Notes: generated by a model from the sequence alone, not told the origin. DNA of 64,000 nucleotides from an uncultured Colwellia sp. (GCA_913058145.1 CAJXQM010000001.1:62001-126000), one strand, 5' to 3'; shown: positions 35,760 through 46,837, numbered from the stretch's first letter. Numbers and translations: made by a program.

Positions 35760-37133
35760 ATGATGAAAACAATATCGCTAATCACAGCAATCGCATTAGT
35801 CTCAGTACTTGCGTTTTATACTCTGACACCAAAATCCACAGAGTATTCAGCTGCCGGCTCAACGGTAACTCAAACTGAAATTCAAAATAATATCGAAAAA
35901 ATGATACCTAAATCATCAAAGTCAACGGAGAAAATGTCTGCGACCGCTCATTTAGATAGCATTGTATTAGGTGCGGGTTGTTTTTGGGGGGCTGAAAAAA
36001 GATATCAGGCTATTCCAGGTGTTGTTGATGCTATCTCAGGTTATGCCGATGGTAAAAATGTGAGTGCTACTTATCGAGAGATTACTCAGAGAAAAAACAA
36101 ATTTAATGAAAACAATCATGCAGAAGTAGTTAAAATTATTTTTAACCGCTCAATGGTCAGCTTGGAAACAATTTTACAGCATTACTATGAAGGGCATGAT
36201 CCCACTCAGCTTAATCGACAAGGTAATGATGTTGGAACACAATATCGTTCAACTATATTGACGAGTAATAAACAACAAAATGAAACAGCACTAAAAGTAA
36301 CGGCGCAGTATCAAAAATTATTAACTGACTCTGGTTATGGACAAATTGAAACAAAAACAAGTTCACTTACTGAGTTTTTTGAAGCCGAACAATACCACCA
36401 AGATTATTTAGTCAAAAATCCAAATGGTTACTGTCCAGATCACTCCACTGGTATTAAGTTTAATTCACATGCCAATAAAGCGACACTAGCTAACCAAATA
36501 ATTGATAATTCGGCCTTGTTAAAAGGCAAACATATTGTGGTTATCGAATCAGAAAATTATTGCCCTTATTGTGAGAAGTTCAAAGAGAATGTAGTGAATG
36601 ATTATAAAGGTTCAATTGCCATAAACTTTCGTCTAGCAAATCAGCTTGAAGGATTAACTATAAAAAGTGAGACATGGGCAACACCTACTATTATATTTAT
36701 TCAAGACGGTGAAGAGGTATTTGGAAGACAAGGATACATGGGGCCTGAGAACTTTTACAAAGCGTTAGGTGTGTTTAAATTAGGACAAAGTGAGGCATTT
36801 AATGTCGCTTTTGATGAAGGAACGGATGGTCGCTTTTGTAAAGAATATGAACTATTTAAGAACACACCTGATGGCGTTTTTATTGATAAGCTAAGTGGCG
36901 TACCTTTATTTGATACTCAAGACCGTTTTAATTCAGATTCTGGTTGGTTATCTTTTACTAAAGCTGTTGAGGGGTCGGTCATTGAAAAGCCCGATAATCG
37001 TTACGGTATGACACGAACAGAAATTCGTTCTAAAACATCAGGCATTCATTTGGGTCACGTATTTTCAGATGGTCCCAATGGACAACCAAGGTTTTGTATT
37101 AACGCGACCGTATTAGATTTTAGAGCCAGATAA
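35760..37133 (+). CDS. msrAB: Exported methionine sulfoxide reductase MsrA-thioredoxin-MsrB fusion
   Basis: Repairs both S- and R-sulfoxides of methionine in envelope proteins. The 457-residue protein has an N-terminal signal or anchor (about 5-22). The MsrA domain has catalytic Cys74 in GAGCFWGAE. A thioredoxin-like middle domain has CPYC at 268-271 in ENYCPYCEKF, and the C-terminal MsrB domain has catalytic Cys446 in RFCINATVLDF. The zinc-binding CxxC pairs of many MsrB proteins are absent. The order MsrA-Trx-MsrB differs from Neisseria PilB, where the thioredoxin-like domain is first. The start has two adjacent ATG codons; the second may be used. Confidence 0.92.
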   Translation: MMKTISLITAIALVSVLAFYTLTPKSTEYSAAGSTVTQTEIQNNIEKMIPKSSKSTEKMSATAHLDSIVLGAGCFWGAEKRYQAIPGVVDAISGYADGKNVSATYREITQRKNKFNENNHAEVVKIIFNRSMVSLETILQHYYEGHDPTQLNRQGNDVGTQYRSTILTSNKQQNETALKVTAQYQKLLTDSGYGQIETKTSSLTEFFEAEQYHQDYLVKNPNGYCPDHSTGIKFNSHANKATLANQIIDNSALLKGKHIVVIESENYCPYCEKFKENVVNDYKGSIAINFRLANQLEGLTIKSETWATPTIIFIQDGEEVFGRQGYMGPENFYKALGVFKLGQSEAFNVAFDEGTDGRFCKEYELFKNTPDGVFIDKLSGVPLFDTQDRFNSDSGWLSFTKAVEGSVIEKPDNRYGMTRTEIRSKTSGIHLGHVFSDGPNGQPRFCINATVLDFRAR

Positions 37134-37308
37134 TGGGCTTAACAGGCCCTGCAAAATAAACTTCTATTAAAAGTCTCAGAGAATATGAAAATTCAAACGT
37201 ATTATCGGATGAGTTTTGTGCATCAAAATCATGCTTTTGTAGCATTAATAAATAGAGTGAATAAAAATTAGGGGCTAATTGAGTGATTTCCCTAGCCATC
37301 AATAGTGC

Positions 37309-38280
37309 ATGTCGTATACCTTAGTACTGTTTATATATTCATGGAAAATAATATTGCAGCCAATTATTCAAATCACAAATGTTAACAAGGTTTATACGAG
37401 TGGTTTTAAAGCACTTGATACTATCAACTTGGCGATAAAACCTGCTGAAATTTTTGCCTTATTAGGGCCTAATGGTGCGGGTAAAACGACACTTATTAGT
37501 ACTATTTGTGGCATTATTGATGCTACTTCTGGTCAAATTACTGTTGATGGTAAAGATATTGTCTCAGATTTCCGACATACGCGTGGCCTTATTGGTTTAG
37601 TGCCACAAGAGTTAGCCACAGATGCCTTTGAAACGGTATGGACAACTGTTTCATTTAGTCGCGGATTATTTGGCAAAAAGCCTAATCCTGCTTTTATTGA
37701 AAAAACGCTTAAGTCCTTGTCACTTTGGGATAAAAAAGATAATAAATTAATAGAGTTATCTGGCGGTATGAAACGCCGAGTAATGATTGCTAAAGCACTT
37801 TCTCATCAACCAACCATTTTATTTTTAGATGAGCCTACTGCTGGCGTTGATGTAGAGCTTCGCAAAGACATGTGGCAATTGGTAAGACAATTACGTGACG
37901 ACGGCGTGACTATTATTTTAACCACACATTATATTGAAGAAGCTGAAGAAATAGCAGACCGTATTGGTGTTATTAAAAATGGTCAACTTATTTTAGTTGA
38001 AGATAAAGTAGCATTAATGAATCAATTAGGTAAAAAGCAATTGATCCTCGATTTAAAAGAACCATTAACTGAAATACCTTCAAGTATGGCAGATTTTAAT
38101 TTGCAGATTAAAAATGATGGGCTGCAATTAATTTATAGCTATGACACAACTAATGAGCACACAGGAATTTCTGTTTTACTTCAGCATTTGTCAGCATCCT
38201 CTATTGCGTTTAAAGATATCAAAACAGATCAAAGCTCGTTGGAAGATATATTTGTCTCACTAGTAAGGGAAACAACATGA
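37309..38280 (+). CDS. ABC-2 type exporter, ATP-binding protein
   Basis: The ATPase has Walker [11 protein letters not shown]-loop [15 protein letters not shown], signature [15 protein letters not shown], Walker [14 protein letters not shown] and the switch His in [10 protein letters not shown], as in YadG-like multidrug/polysaccharide exporters. The first 15 residues ([12 protein letters not shown]) do not belong to the family. Homologous sequence begins at [17 protein letters not shown], where a TTG at 37354 could be the true start. The gene overlaps the permease gene by four bases (ATGA). The 175 bases before it hold no gene. Confidence 0.9.
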   Translation: MSYTLVLFIYSWKIILQPIIQITNVNKVYTSGFKALDTINLAIKPAEIFALLGPNGAGKTTLISTICGIIDATSGQITVDGKDIVSDFRHTRGLIGLVPQELATDAFETVWTTVSFSRGLFGKKPNPAFIEKTLKSLSLWDKKDNKLIELSGGMKRRVMIAKALSHQPTILFLDEPTAGVDVELRKDMWQLVRQLRDDGVTIILTTHYIEEAEEIADRIGVIKNGQLILVEDKVALMNQLGKKQLILDLKEPLTEIPSSMADFNLQIKNDGLQLIYSYDTTNEHTGISVLLQHLSASSIAFKDIKTDQSSLEDIFVSLVRETT

Positions 38281-39038
38281 ATCGTTACGCAGTGGCGGCT
38301 ATTTATAAATTTGAAATGGCCCGCACTAAACGCACCATTTTTCAAAGTATCATCTCTCCTGTTATTTCAACATCTATGTATTTTATTGTGTTTGGCTCTG
38401 CGATTGGTTCTCGTATTACTGAAATTGGTGGTGTCAGCTATGGTGCTTTTATTGTGCCGGGCTTGATTATGTTATCGCTATTAACACAAAGTATTTCTAA
38501 TGCGTCATTTGGTATATATTTACCTAAATTCACCGGAACTATTTATGAATTACTTTCAGCACCGGTATCTTCTTTTGAAGTGTTGCTAGGTTATGTGGGC
38601 GCGGCAGCGACTAAATCAATTTTGTTAGCGCTAATTATTTTAGCAACGGCACATTTTTTTGTTCCTCTTGAAATTGCACATCCATTTTGGGTGTTATTAT
38701 TTTTAGTGATGACCGCCATAACCTTTAGTTTATTTGGGTTTATTATCGGTATATGGGCAGACAACTTTGAGCAGCTACAAGTGATCCCACTCATTATTAT
38801 TACTCCACTTGTTTTCCTAGGTGGCACTTTCTACTCTGTTAGTATGTTGCCACCATTTTGGCAAACGGTAACGCAATTTAATCCCGTATTTTATTTAATT
38901 AGTGGCTTTAGATGGAGTTTTTATGAAGTGGCTGATGTAAGTTTAATAACAAGCCTTTGTGTGATGAGTGGATTTTTAGCTGTTTGTTTATTAGCGGTTG
39001 CTTGGATATTTAAAAGTGGTTATCAGATAAAGCAGTAA
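38277..39038 (+). CDS. ABC-2 type exporter, permease
   Basis: The 253-residue membrane protein has six helices and the ABC-2 pattern of the YadH family ([76 protein letters not shown]). It forms the transporter with the ATPase encoded just upstream and coupled by an ATGA overlap. The substrate is unknown. Confidence 0.92.
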   Translation: MNRYAVAAIYKFEMARTKRTIFQSIISPVISTSMYFIVFGSAIGSRITEIGGVSYGAFIVPGLIMLSLLTQSISNASFGIYLPKFTGTIYELLSAPVSSFEVLLGYVGAAATKSILLALIILATAHFFVPLEIAHPFWVLLFLVMTAITFSLFGFIIGIWADNFEQLQVIPLIIITPLVFLGGTFYSVSMLPPFWQTVTQFNPVFYLISGFRWSFYEVADVSLITSLCVMSGFLAVCLLAVAWIFKSGYQIKQ

Positions 39039-39206
39039 TATAGACAATGTCAATCTTACGTGTACTCAAACTGAATACAAGGTTTTCGTTAATATAACGG
39101 ATATTAATGCGAGTACCTGTTTTTTTGCCATCGCTAAAAGTAATAAATCAACGGGGAGTGTCTAGTCTTTAGGTTGTTACTATTGATAAAGCAACTTACC
39201 CACTTA

Positions 39207-39233
39207 CCAAAATAACCAAAATAACCAAAACAC
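39207..39233. repeat. 9-base tandem repeat CCAAAATAA, about three copies
   Basis: Two exact copies and one changed copy lie directly upstream (about 25 bases) of the iron-dependent alcohol dehydrogenase gene. Confidence 0.65.
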
Positions 39234-39256
39234 CAAAAAAAGATAAAGGAATTAAT

Positions 39257-40417
39257 ATGTCTACTCAAGTTATTCTACCGCGCATTATGCAGGTAGGTGA
39301 AGATGCTGCATTGGAATTACCCAACATATTAGTTAGCCTTGGCTGCAACCGTCCCTTGATTATTACCGACAAGATGATGGTGGAGCTGGGGTATGCCGAT
39401 CGTATTCAAATAAATTTAGGCACGCAAAATATTTGTGCCCATGTCTTTGACAATACGGTGCCAGAGCCAACGGTAAAATCTATTCAAGCGGGTGTTGAAA
39501 AGGCAAGAGAGGGTAATTACGACTGTATTATTGCCCTCGGCGGCGGAAGTCCCATTGATAGTGCCAAAGCCATTGCTATTTTGGCCAAACATGGCGGCGT
39601 GATGCAAGATTACCGTTTTCCACGCATGGTCATAGAACAAGGCTTACCTGTTATTGCCATACCGACTACTGCGGGCACCGGCTCTGAAGTCACAAGGTTT
39701 ACCATTATAACGGACGAAACAAGTGATGAGAAAATGCTGTGTGTTGGCATTGGGTTTATGCCTGTTGCGGCCTTGGTTGATTATAAATTAACAATGAGCC
39801 TACCGCCTAGAACAACAGCTGATACCGGCATTGATGCCTTAACCCATGCAATGGAAGCCTATGTTAGTAAGAAAGCCAATGCATATAGCGATTGCCAAGC
39901 GATTGCCGCAATGAAGTTAATAGGGCCAAACTTACGAAAAGTCTATAACAATGGTAGTGATGAAAAAGCGCGTGAAGCGATGATGCTTGGTTCAACCCTA
40001 GCGGGTATTGCATTCTCTAGCGCATCAGTAGCATTAGTGCATGGCATGAGCCGTCCTATAGGCGCATTTTTTCATGTACCTCATGGCCTTTCAAATGCAA
40101 TGCTACTGCCAAGTGTTACGGCTTATTCTATTGCCGCTGAGCCAGCACGCTATGCCGATTGTGCACGAGCGATGGGTATCGCAACTGAGCAAGACAGCAA
40201 TGAAGTTGCTAACCAGAAACTATTAATTGAACTTCGTGCATTAAACGATGAATTAGCGGTGCCAACCCCACAAGAGTTTGGTATTAAGCGTGATGAGTTC
40301 TTCGATGTTTGTCAAACCATGGCAGAGCAAGCATTAGCTTCAGGCTCTCCAGCTAATAACCCGATTGAACCGTCTATCAGCGATATGGTCGCTATCTACC
40401 AAGGGCTGTGGGATTAA
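39257..40417 (+). CDS. Iron-containing alcohol dehydrogenase
   Basis: The 386-residue enzyme is of the group III (Fe-dependent) alcohol dehydrogenase family. The NAD-binding GGGSPIDSAKAIA lies near residue 95 and GTGSEVTRFTIIT near 140. The metal-binding histidines are in DALTHAMEAYVS (about 195) and in the HGMSRPIGAFFHVPHG segment (about 260-275). It may act on butanol, 1,3-propanediol, lactaldehyde or similar; the sequence does not decide. AAAGGA precedes the ATG. Confidence 0.92.
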   Translation: MSTQVILPRIMQVGEDAALELPNILVSLGCNRPLIITDKMMVELGYADRIQINLGTQNICAHVFDNTVPEPTVKSIQAGVEKAREGNYDCIIALGGGSPIDSAKAIAILAKHGGVMQDYRFPRMVIEQGLPVIAIPTTAGTGSEVTRFTIITDETSDEKMLCVGIGFMPVAALVDYKLTMSLPPRTTADTGIDALTHAMEAYVSKKANAYSDCQAIAAMKLIGPNLRKVYNNGSDEKAREAMMLGSTLAGIAFSSASVALVHGMSRPIGAFFHVPHGLSNAMLLPSVTAYSIAAEPARYADCARAMGIATEQDSNEVANQKLLIELRALNDELAVPTPQEFGIKRDEFFDVCQTMAEQALASGSPANNPIEPSISDMVAIYQGLWD

Positions 40418-40722
40418 CCTCTGCACTTACATTACTTTTTATAACGTTAGGAATTATTTATGAATACTATGAGGGCGTTGAAAAAGTTTGGCATAACTTT
40501 ACGGATAAAGCGGCTGTTGAGTAGCATAAAGCGCAGTTGAGAGAAGCTCTACAAGATCCCAACATTAATGTAGAAGATTTTGAAAAATATAAAATTAAAG
40601 CAGCCATTCGTATCGTTTTTATTTTATTTGCTGAAATTATCATTATCGCGTTAACAAAAGGATGGTTTGGCGCGTTAGCGGGCAAAAGGCCAAGAGTAGA
40701 GACAGACTTACGCTCCCACTAA
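40408..40722 (+). pseudogene. Small two-helix membrane protein interrupted by an in-frame TAG
   Basis: One reading frame carries protein-like sequence on both sides of a TAG at 40522-40524. Before it lie LTSALTLLFITLGIIYEYYEG (a membrane helix) and VEKVWHNFTDKAAVE. After it come HKAQLREALQDPNINVEDFEKYKIKAAIRIVFILFAEIIIIALTKGWFG, with a second helix. The whole would be about 104 residues. The start may be a GTG at 40408 overlapping the dehydrogenase stop. Without read-through only pieces are made; a TTG at 40537 could start the second part. I do not know the family. Confidence 0.6.
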
Positions 40723-40860
40723 ACTATTTACGGCTTTAACACGTATATGATTAGGTAAAGGGTTAGGCAACCTACTATTAAAAGGTTAATTAGCCCGATA
40801 ATTAGCTAAAACAAGATAAATTAACAATACTCATATTCTCTTCTTTAAAAGGTAATTCTG

Positions 40861-41397
40861 ATGAAAAAAACATTCACAATCGCTTGGACTCTATTCGCCG
40901 CACTTACCAGCTTTAGCGTGTTGGCAACTGACTTAACCGTGGGTGAGCAAGCCCCCAACTTTAGATTACAAGCTACCACGGGGGATTATTATCAACTGAG
41001 TGATTACCAAGGTAAACAAGCTGTGGTGTTAGCTTGGTACCCCATGGCTAATACGCGAGGGTGTACTATTGAATGTAAATCATTGGTAGAGCAGGGGCAT
41101 TTAATTAGGGAGTATAATGTTAGCTATTTTATGGCCAGTGTTGACCCATTAGATGACAACAGAGACTTTGCAAAAAAAACGGGGGCTGATTTTCCTATGC
41201 TCAGTGATCCGTCTAAAGAAACCGCTAAGGCCTATGATGTACTTAATATTATGCAGTTTGCTAGCCGAGTGACTTTTTATGTATCTAAAGAAGGTAAAAT
41301 ATTGAAAATAGATGAGGATATCAATCCAAGAACCGCTGCTGAAGATATAGCGACACAGTTAAAAGCACTAAATATAGAGCTTGCTCAGGCTAAGTAA
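40861..41397 (+). CDS. Periplasmic peroxiredoxin (AhpC/TSA, BCP-like)
   Basis: The 178-residue protein has a signal peptide (residues 1-22, ending VLA), so it should act in the periplasm. The peroxidatic Cys68 lies in PMANTRGCTIEC with a second Cys72 four residues on, as in BCP/PrxQ enzymes; the conserved P-x3-T-x2-C is kept. It removes hydrogen peroxide and organic peroxides using thioredoxin-like donors. Together with the exported Msr fusion nearby it points to protection of the envelope from oxidation. AAGG precedes the ATG. Confidence 0.9.
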   Translation: MKKTFTIAWTLFAALTSFSVLATDLTVGEQAPNFRLQATTGDYYQLSDYQGKQAVVLAWYPMANTRGCTIECKSLVEQGHLIREYNVSYFMASVDPLDDNRDFAKKTGADFPMLSDPSKETAKAYDVLNIMQFASRVTFYVSKEGKILKIDEDINPRTAAEDIATQLKALNIELAQAK

Positions 41398-41460
41398 AAA
41401 CACCTTTAGGTACACTCACTTAATACAAGGCTCACTTATTTGATGTTTTTATGACTAAGT

Positions 41461-41495
41461 GAGCACTGGTCAGCACTGGTCAGCACAGGTTAGCA
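41461..41495. repeat. 10-base tandem repeat CAGCACTGGT
   Basis: About three imperfect copies plus a partial one lie in the gap between the peroxiredoxin and helicase genes. Beside them a 9-bp inverted repeat (GCTCACTTA 41430-41438, TAAGTGAGC 41456-41464) could be a weak terminator of the peroxiredoxin gene. Confidence 0.6.
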
Positions 41496-41666
41496 AGGGT
41501 AACACAGTTAACGGGTGACTAAATGAGCGATTAATCCCTTAATAAATAAAATTTTTTTACTATCTCATTACTTCATTTTTACCTGAACACCAGACTAATG
41601 ATAGAATAATCATTTTTGATTTTCCTCTCTAATGGGGCTTTTTTTCATCTTTGGGTTTTGTTGTAA

Positions 41667-44600
41667 ATGAAATGTATCTCTTCAAGTTTTTTTTGCCGAT
41701 TTATTGGTATTCCAACTGTCATAAAAATTAGTGACAGTGGTGTGACCATTGACGTTGAAAATCGTTTAATCACTCTTCAATGGGAAGCACTGATTGTTCC
41801 CCCCTTATTTCATCTCAGTTTTTTCGGGCAAATTCTTACCTTTAAAACCGCAAACCGTAATTATGTTTTTACCATGTTGGCTTATAACGCTAAGCGAGAA
41901 CATAAAAAAACGTGTGAACAGCTTTGGGCATTAGCTAACATTAAGCGTGTTGACACGTTATTAACAACCATAGATAAAATCACGTCTGATCGGTATTTAC
42001 GCCAATCGACTATTGAACGTATTCAATTAGCCGTAAATCAAGAAGGTAAGCGTTGGTTTATGTGGCTTAAGCTGAGTAGACTGAATAGGCTGAGTAAGTT
42101 AAGTAAAGCAAGCAAATCAGGTAAAGCATCTCAATCAAGTAATGTATGGCCAAGCGTGGCTAAAAAACTGCAACGGTTATCGCATTACCAACGTTTTAAA
42201 ATACAGGATATAGCCGATTGTCGTGAACGCTATATCACTAAAGCGCTTCTAGCGCATAAAGCCTTTTTTGATCAGGTTGAGTCTAACCCGTTAACACTTC
42301 ATCAGCGCAGGGCCTGTATTATCGATAATGACAATAATTTGTTGTTGGCGGGTGCTGGAACAGGAAAAACCAGTGTGATGGTTGGACGTACCGGTTATTT
42401 ACTCAATAGCGGGCAGGCTAAGCACGAGCAAATATTATTGTTAGCTTATGGCCGTAAAGCGGCTAATGAAATGGATGAAAGAATACAAGATAAGTTATCA
42501 ACTACTAACATTAGCGCAACGACTTTTCATGGTTTAGGATTGAGTATTATCGCCCAGGTTGAAGGGAAAAAACCGACATTGTCAGTATTGGCTGAAGATG
42601 AAAAAGTAAAGTGGGTATGGGTTTAGCGCTATTTTGAACAACTGATGAATGAGTCAATTCAATATCGTGAGCTAGTGCTTGAGTATTTCAGCAAATACTA
42701 TTACGTTGAGCGAAGTGCGTTTGATTTTACAAGCCGGGGTGATTGTTACCAGTACTTTACTGATAATGATATACGCACTTTTAAAGGCGAGCAGGTCAAC
42801 AGCTTTGGTGAGCTTTATATTGCCAATGCGTTATTTACCCACGGGATAGAATATCGGTATCGTGCTAAATACGCTTTTGAGGTACAAACAAGTGAGCGTA
42901 AACAATATCAGCCTGACTTTTTTCTGCCTGAGTTAGCTATTTATATTGAATATGATGAGATCGACAAGCACGGAGATACCGCGCCTTACCTCGATAAAGA
43001 CGCCTACCTTGAGGGTATTAAAACCAAGCGTGCCATTCATCACACATGTCAGACTCACTGTCTTGAATTAACCTATGCTCAGCATCAAGAAGGTCAGTTA
43101 GTTAGCACTTTAATGTCATCATTGAATGCGCGACAAACGCAATTGGGTTTATTATCAGCCGATCGGCTATCGCCCCAGTTATTACCTACCGAGGTAATAC
43201 TCGCAACCCTCAATGAAAGTGGCAAAACAACAGCGCTTGCTAAAACACTTACTCAGCTAGTGGGGCTATATAAAGCGGCCTGTGCTAACCACTCTGTAGA
43301 CGGTACTGTCGAGATTACGTTCAAAGATAAGGTCATTGCTAACTCTGTCGAACCTAGGCAAACAGCCAAAGCATTAGCTTTGCTTAAGCCCATTTTAATT
43401 GCGTATGAACAACATTTAATTGGTCGCGGTGAAATTGATTTTGACGATATGATTAATAAAGCGTTGGCGTATGTTCAAACCGGCAAGTTTCAGTCACCAT
43501 GGCGTTATATTATGGTGGATGAATTCCAAGATATCTCAGAGCCTCGTGCACGTTTAGTCAAGGCGTTACGCGATAATCATAAAGACTGTTCGGTATTTGC
43601 AGTGGGGGATGATTGGCAGGCGATTTACCGGTTTAGCGGTGCTGATTTCACCTTAACGACTAAATTCTCAGATTATTTTGGCGCAACAACGCAATCAGTA
43701 TTAGATCTAACTTTTCGATTTAATAATCATATTGGTAAGGTCGCAACAGACTTTATTAGTAAAAATCCGGCACAAATTAAAAAAACGATAAAATCGTTGA
43801 AGCATGTTAATGCACCTGCGGTGTCTTTGCTGAAACGAGATAGCAGTCAAGTGAATTCACCCAACACTACACTAATTGATGAAATGGCAAATGGGGCCAT
43901 TGATGAGGTGTTAGCCGCTATTTCAGCGAAAGTGTGTAAGCCAGTTAAGGTTTACTTATTAGCGCGTTTTTGGTTTCTTTTACCTAGTAAGCAAGATCTT
44001 AAACGCATGAGTCATCAATATCCATTACTAACGATTGAGCCTCAATCTTTTCATGCATCAAAAGGTAAAGAGGCTGACTATGTCATTATTGTTGGACTGA
44101 AAAAAGGTGCTCATGGTTTTCCTTCTGAAAAAGCAACACCACCATTACTTGATGCCTTACTTGCAAAAAAAGAGAACTTTGAACACGCGGAAGAACGTCG
44201 CTTATTTTATGTTGCGTTAACAAGAGCGAAAGACCGAGTTTATCTTATTGCTGATATGGCAGAATCAAATCACTTTGTTAATGAATTGGTGAACGAACAT
44301 CAAATTGAACTGAATGAGTTTAACAGCACAGCAAGTCAGTTATTGGTAGAAGAGTTAACCTGTTTGATTTGTGAAACCGGCATCTTAAAAAAACGAACCG
44401 GTCGCTTTGGTGCTTTTTATGCTTGTTCACACTTTCCTCGCTGTGAACATATACAAAAGCCTTGTGCTCAATGCGAAAGCCCTATGACGAGCAAACGCTA
44501 TTCTGGTTTTAAGGTTTGTTTAAATTCAGCCTGTAACAGTTTGATACCGACTTGTGAACGCTGCAATGCAGACATGGTTTTACGCTCAAGTAATAAAGGC

Positions 44601-44699
44601 AAGTTCTGGGGGTGTCAAAATTATAAAGGTAACGAGTCCATGAGTTGTAAAAACAGTGTAGAGCAGTCAACAATACACTGGCCAAAAATGGCGTGCTAA
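41667..44699 (+). pseudogene. helD: Helicase IV-like UvrD-family helicase interrupted by an in-frame TAG
   Basis: Before the TAG at 42624-42626 are the HelD N-terminal domain, a Ser/Lys-rich linker, Walker A GAGTGKTS (about residue 229) and ILLLAYGRKAANEMDERI. After it, in the same frame, come a PD-(D/E)XK-like insert (FGELYIANALF, QPDFFLPELAIYIEYDE), DEFQDISE (about 618), GDDWQAIYRFSG, HASKGKEADYVI and VALTRAKDR, so all helicase motifs are present. The C-terminus adds topoisomerase-type zinc fingers with several Cys pairs. The total is 1010 codons. Without read-through the front half lacks motifs III-VI and the back half, from ATG 42645, lacks Walker A. Either it is a recent null mutation or UAG is read through. 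Confidence 0.88.
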
Positions 44700-44817
44700 A
44701 TTATAGGGTAAAGCTTTAGGTCGTTTGGCTTATCTTGTGTTACCAAGGTAAGTAGTGAACAACTCCACGACTAAATATCACTGGGTTTTTACGATACTAT
44801 TTGATAAATAGGAAGAC

Positions 44818-45003
44818 ATGAAAAATATAAGTTTTGGAGATAATAATGTTAAGTTTGTCATTGATACTAAAAACAGGCTGATTGTTTGTCCCTATTTTGA
44901 TTATCGGCAACTGAGTAATCGTAAAATAGCGCGTTTAGCCGACTTATTATTAAGCTTAAATACACTGTTGACGAAAAAACCATCACTTTATTGTAAAGAT
45001 TAG
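44818..45003 (+). CDS. Small hypothetical protein
   Basis: A 61-codon frame (MKNISFGDNNVKFVIDTKNRLIVCPYFDYRQ onward) with AGGA four bases before the ATG. It has no signal, membrane helix or family that I recognize. Its size and the ribosome site make it plausible, but it could be chance. Confidence 0.35.
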   Translation: MKNISFGDNNVKFVIDTKNRLIVCPYFDYRQLSNRKIARLADLLLSLNTLLTKKPSLYCKD

Positions 45004-45004
45004 A

Positions 45005-45033
45005 TGTTGTTTACAGTACTCTTGCTGTATAAT
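45005..45033 (+). promoter_or_regulatory. Promoter candidate for ybiT
   Basis: A consensus TATAAT lies at 45028-45033; the element 17 bases upstream (TGTTGT) is poor. It is 128 bases before the ybiT start. Confidence 0.4.
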
Positions 45034-45160
45034 GCGCGACCTTATTATTTTGAGTATTTATTGTTATTTTTTGGCTTATTTACCTGCTTAGTTAAAGGGT
45101 AATCAGCGCTATTTAATAATGAACCATTCAGTATTTGTTAGCAAAATTTAGGAATACCTT

Positions 45161-46765
45161 TTGATCACTACATCGAACATTACAATGCAATTTGGCGCTG
45201 AGCCTTTATTTGAAAACATATCTGCTAAATTTGGCAACGGTCACCGCTATGGTTTAATTGGCGCAAATGGCTGTGGTAAGTCTACATTTATGAAGATACT
45301 CAGCGGCGACCTAGTACCAAGCTCAGGCAATGTATCGGTTAGTACGGGCAACAAGGTAAGTACCTTAGGCCAAGATCAGTTCGCCTTTGAAGAATACAAT
45401 GTTATTGATACTGTGGTCATGGGTGACATGGCGTTATGGAAAGTAAAACAAGAACGTGACGCTATTTATGCACAAGCGGAAATGAGTGAAGCCGATGGTA
45501 TGCGTGTTGGCGACTTAGAAAGCGAATTTGCTGAAATGGATGGATACACGGCTGAAAGTCGTGCCGGTGAAATTTTATTGGAAGCGGGCATTGATGAATC
45601 ATTTCATTATGGTTCAATGCAACAAGTTGCACCCGGTTGGAAATTACGTGTTCTTCTTGCCCAAGCACTTTTTGCTAACCCTGATATTTTATTACTTGAT
45701 GAGCCAACCAATAACTTGGATATTCATACCATTAGTTGGTTAGAAGGTGAGTTGAACAAACGTAAATGCACCATGATTATCATTTCCCATGATAGACATT
45801 TCCTTAACTCTGTTTGTACCCATATGGCAGATATTGATTACGGTGAATTACGTGTTTACCCAGGTAATTACGAATTTTTCTTAGAACAGTCAGGTTTATT
45901 ACGTGAACAGTTATTATCAGGTAACGTTAAAAAAGCGGAAGAAATTGCCGAGTTACAAGACTTTGTAAACCGTTTTGGCGCCAATGCTTCTAAAGCAAAA
46001 CAAGCCAGTTCTCGTGCTAAAAAAATGGACAAAATAAAACTCGATGATGTGAAATCATCAAGCCGTATTACGCCTAAAATTGCTTTTGCTCCTGGTAAAA
46101 AAATGCATCGTCAAGCGTTAGAGCTTGAAAAACTTAGTCATGGTTTTGATGGCAGAGTATTATTTGAAAAAGGTGATTTATTACTTGAAGCGGGTGCTAA
46201 ACTTGCCATTATTGGCGAAAACGGCGTGGGTAAAACCACGTTATTACGCTGTTTAATGAATGAGTTATCACACACTGAAGGTGTTGTTAAATGGTCTGAA
46301 AATGCTGCTGTTGGGTATTGCCCACAAGATAGCGGTTCATTTTTTGATAATGACTTAACACTGATGGACTGGATGTCACAATGGCGTAGACCGTGTCATA
46401 ATGATTTAAGTGTTCGTGGTATGTTAGGACGTTTATTGTTTACTGACGACGATGCGAATAAAAAAGCACGTAACTGTTCAGGTGGAGAGAAAAACCGTTT
46501 ATTATTTGGTATGTTAATGATGGCAGATATTAATGTGTTGATTATGGATGAACCAACTAACCACATGGATATTGAAGCGATTGATGCCTTAAATAATGCA
46601 TTAAAAGACTTTGAAGGTACGCTGATTTTTGTGAGCCATGATCGTGCTTTTGTTTCAAGTTTAGCAACCCGTATTATTGATATTAAAGATAAACAGTTAG
46701 TAAACTTCCAAGGGTCATTAGATGAATACCTTGCCAGTCAAATAAGTACGAAAAAAGTTGCTTAA
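45161..46765 (+). CDS. ybiT: ABC-F family ATPase YbiT
   Basis: Soluble ribosome-associated ATPase with two nucleotide-binding domains and no membrane part. The 534-residue protein follows E. coli YbiT closely from the start ([17 protein letters not shown]). Walker [10 protein letters not shown] (about 34-42) and GENGVGKTT (about 355), Walker [14 protein letters not shown] and [12 protein letters not shown], and the ABC-F linker rich in Lys/Ala (about 250-310) are seen. The start is TTG at 45161, in line with the homologue, with TAGGAA 7 bases upstream. ABC-F proteins act on stalled or antibiotic-bound ribosomes. Confidence 0.94.
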   Translation: MITTSNITMQFGAEPLFENISAKFGNGHRYGLIGANGCGKSTFMKILSGDLVPSSGNVSVSTGNKVSTLGQDQFAFEEYNVIDTVVMGDMALWKVKQERDAIYAQAEMSEADGMRVGDLESEFAEMDGYTAESRAGEILLEAGIDESFHYGSMQQVAPGWKLRVLLAQALFANPDILLLDEPTNNLDIHTISWLEGELNKRKCTMIIISHDRHFLNSVCTHMADIDYGELRVYPGNYEFFLEQSGLLREQLLSGNVKKAEEIAELQDFVNRFGANASKAKQASSRAKKMDKIKLDDVKSSSRITPKIAFAPGKKMHRQALELEKLSHGFDGRVLFEKGDLLLEAGAKLAIIGENGVGKTTLLRCLMNELSHTEGVVKWSENAAVGYCPQDSGSFFDNDLTLMDWMSQWRRPCHNDLSVRGMLGRLLFTDDDANKKARNCSGGEKNRLLFGMLMMADINVLIMDEPTNHMDIEAIDALNNALKDFEGTLIFVSHDRAFVSSLATRIIDIKDKQLVNFQGSLDEYLASQISTKKVA

Positions 46766-46837
46766 CTTTTTTAATCCATTGAAAAAATAGAGAACTTATA
46801 ATTTTGTCATTTACCAATATTACAGTATAACGTTGTT

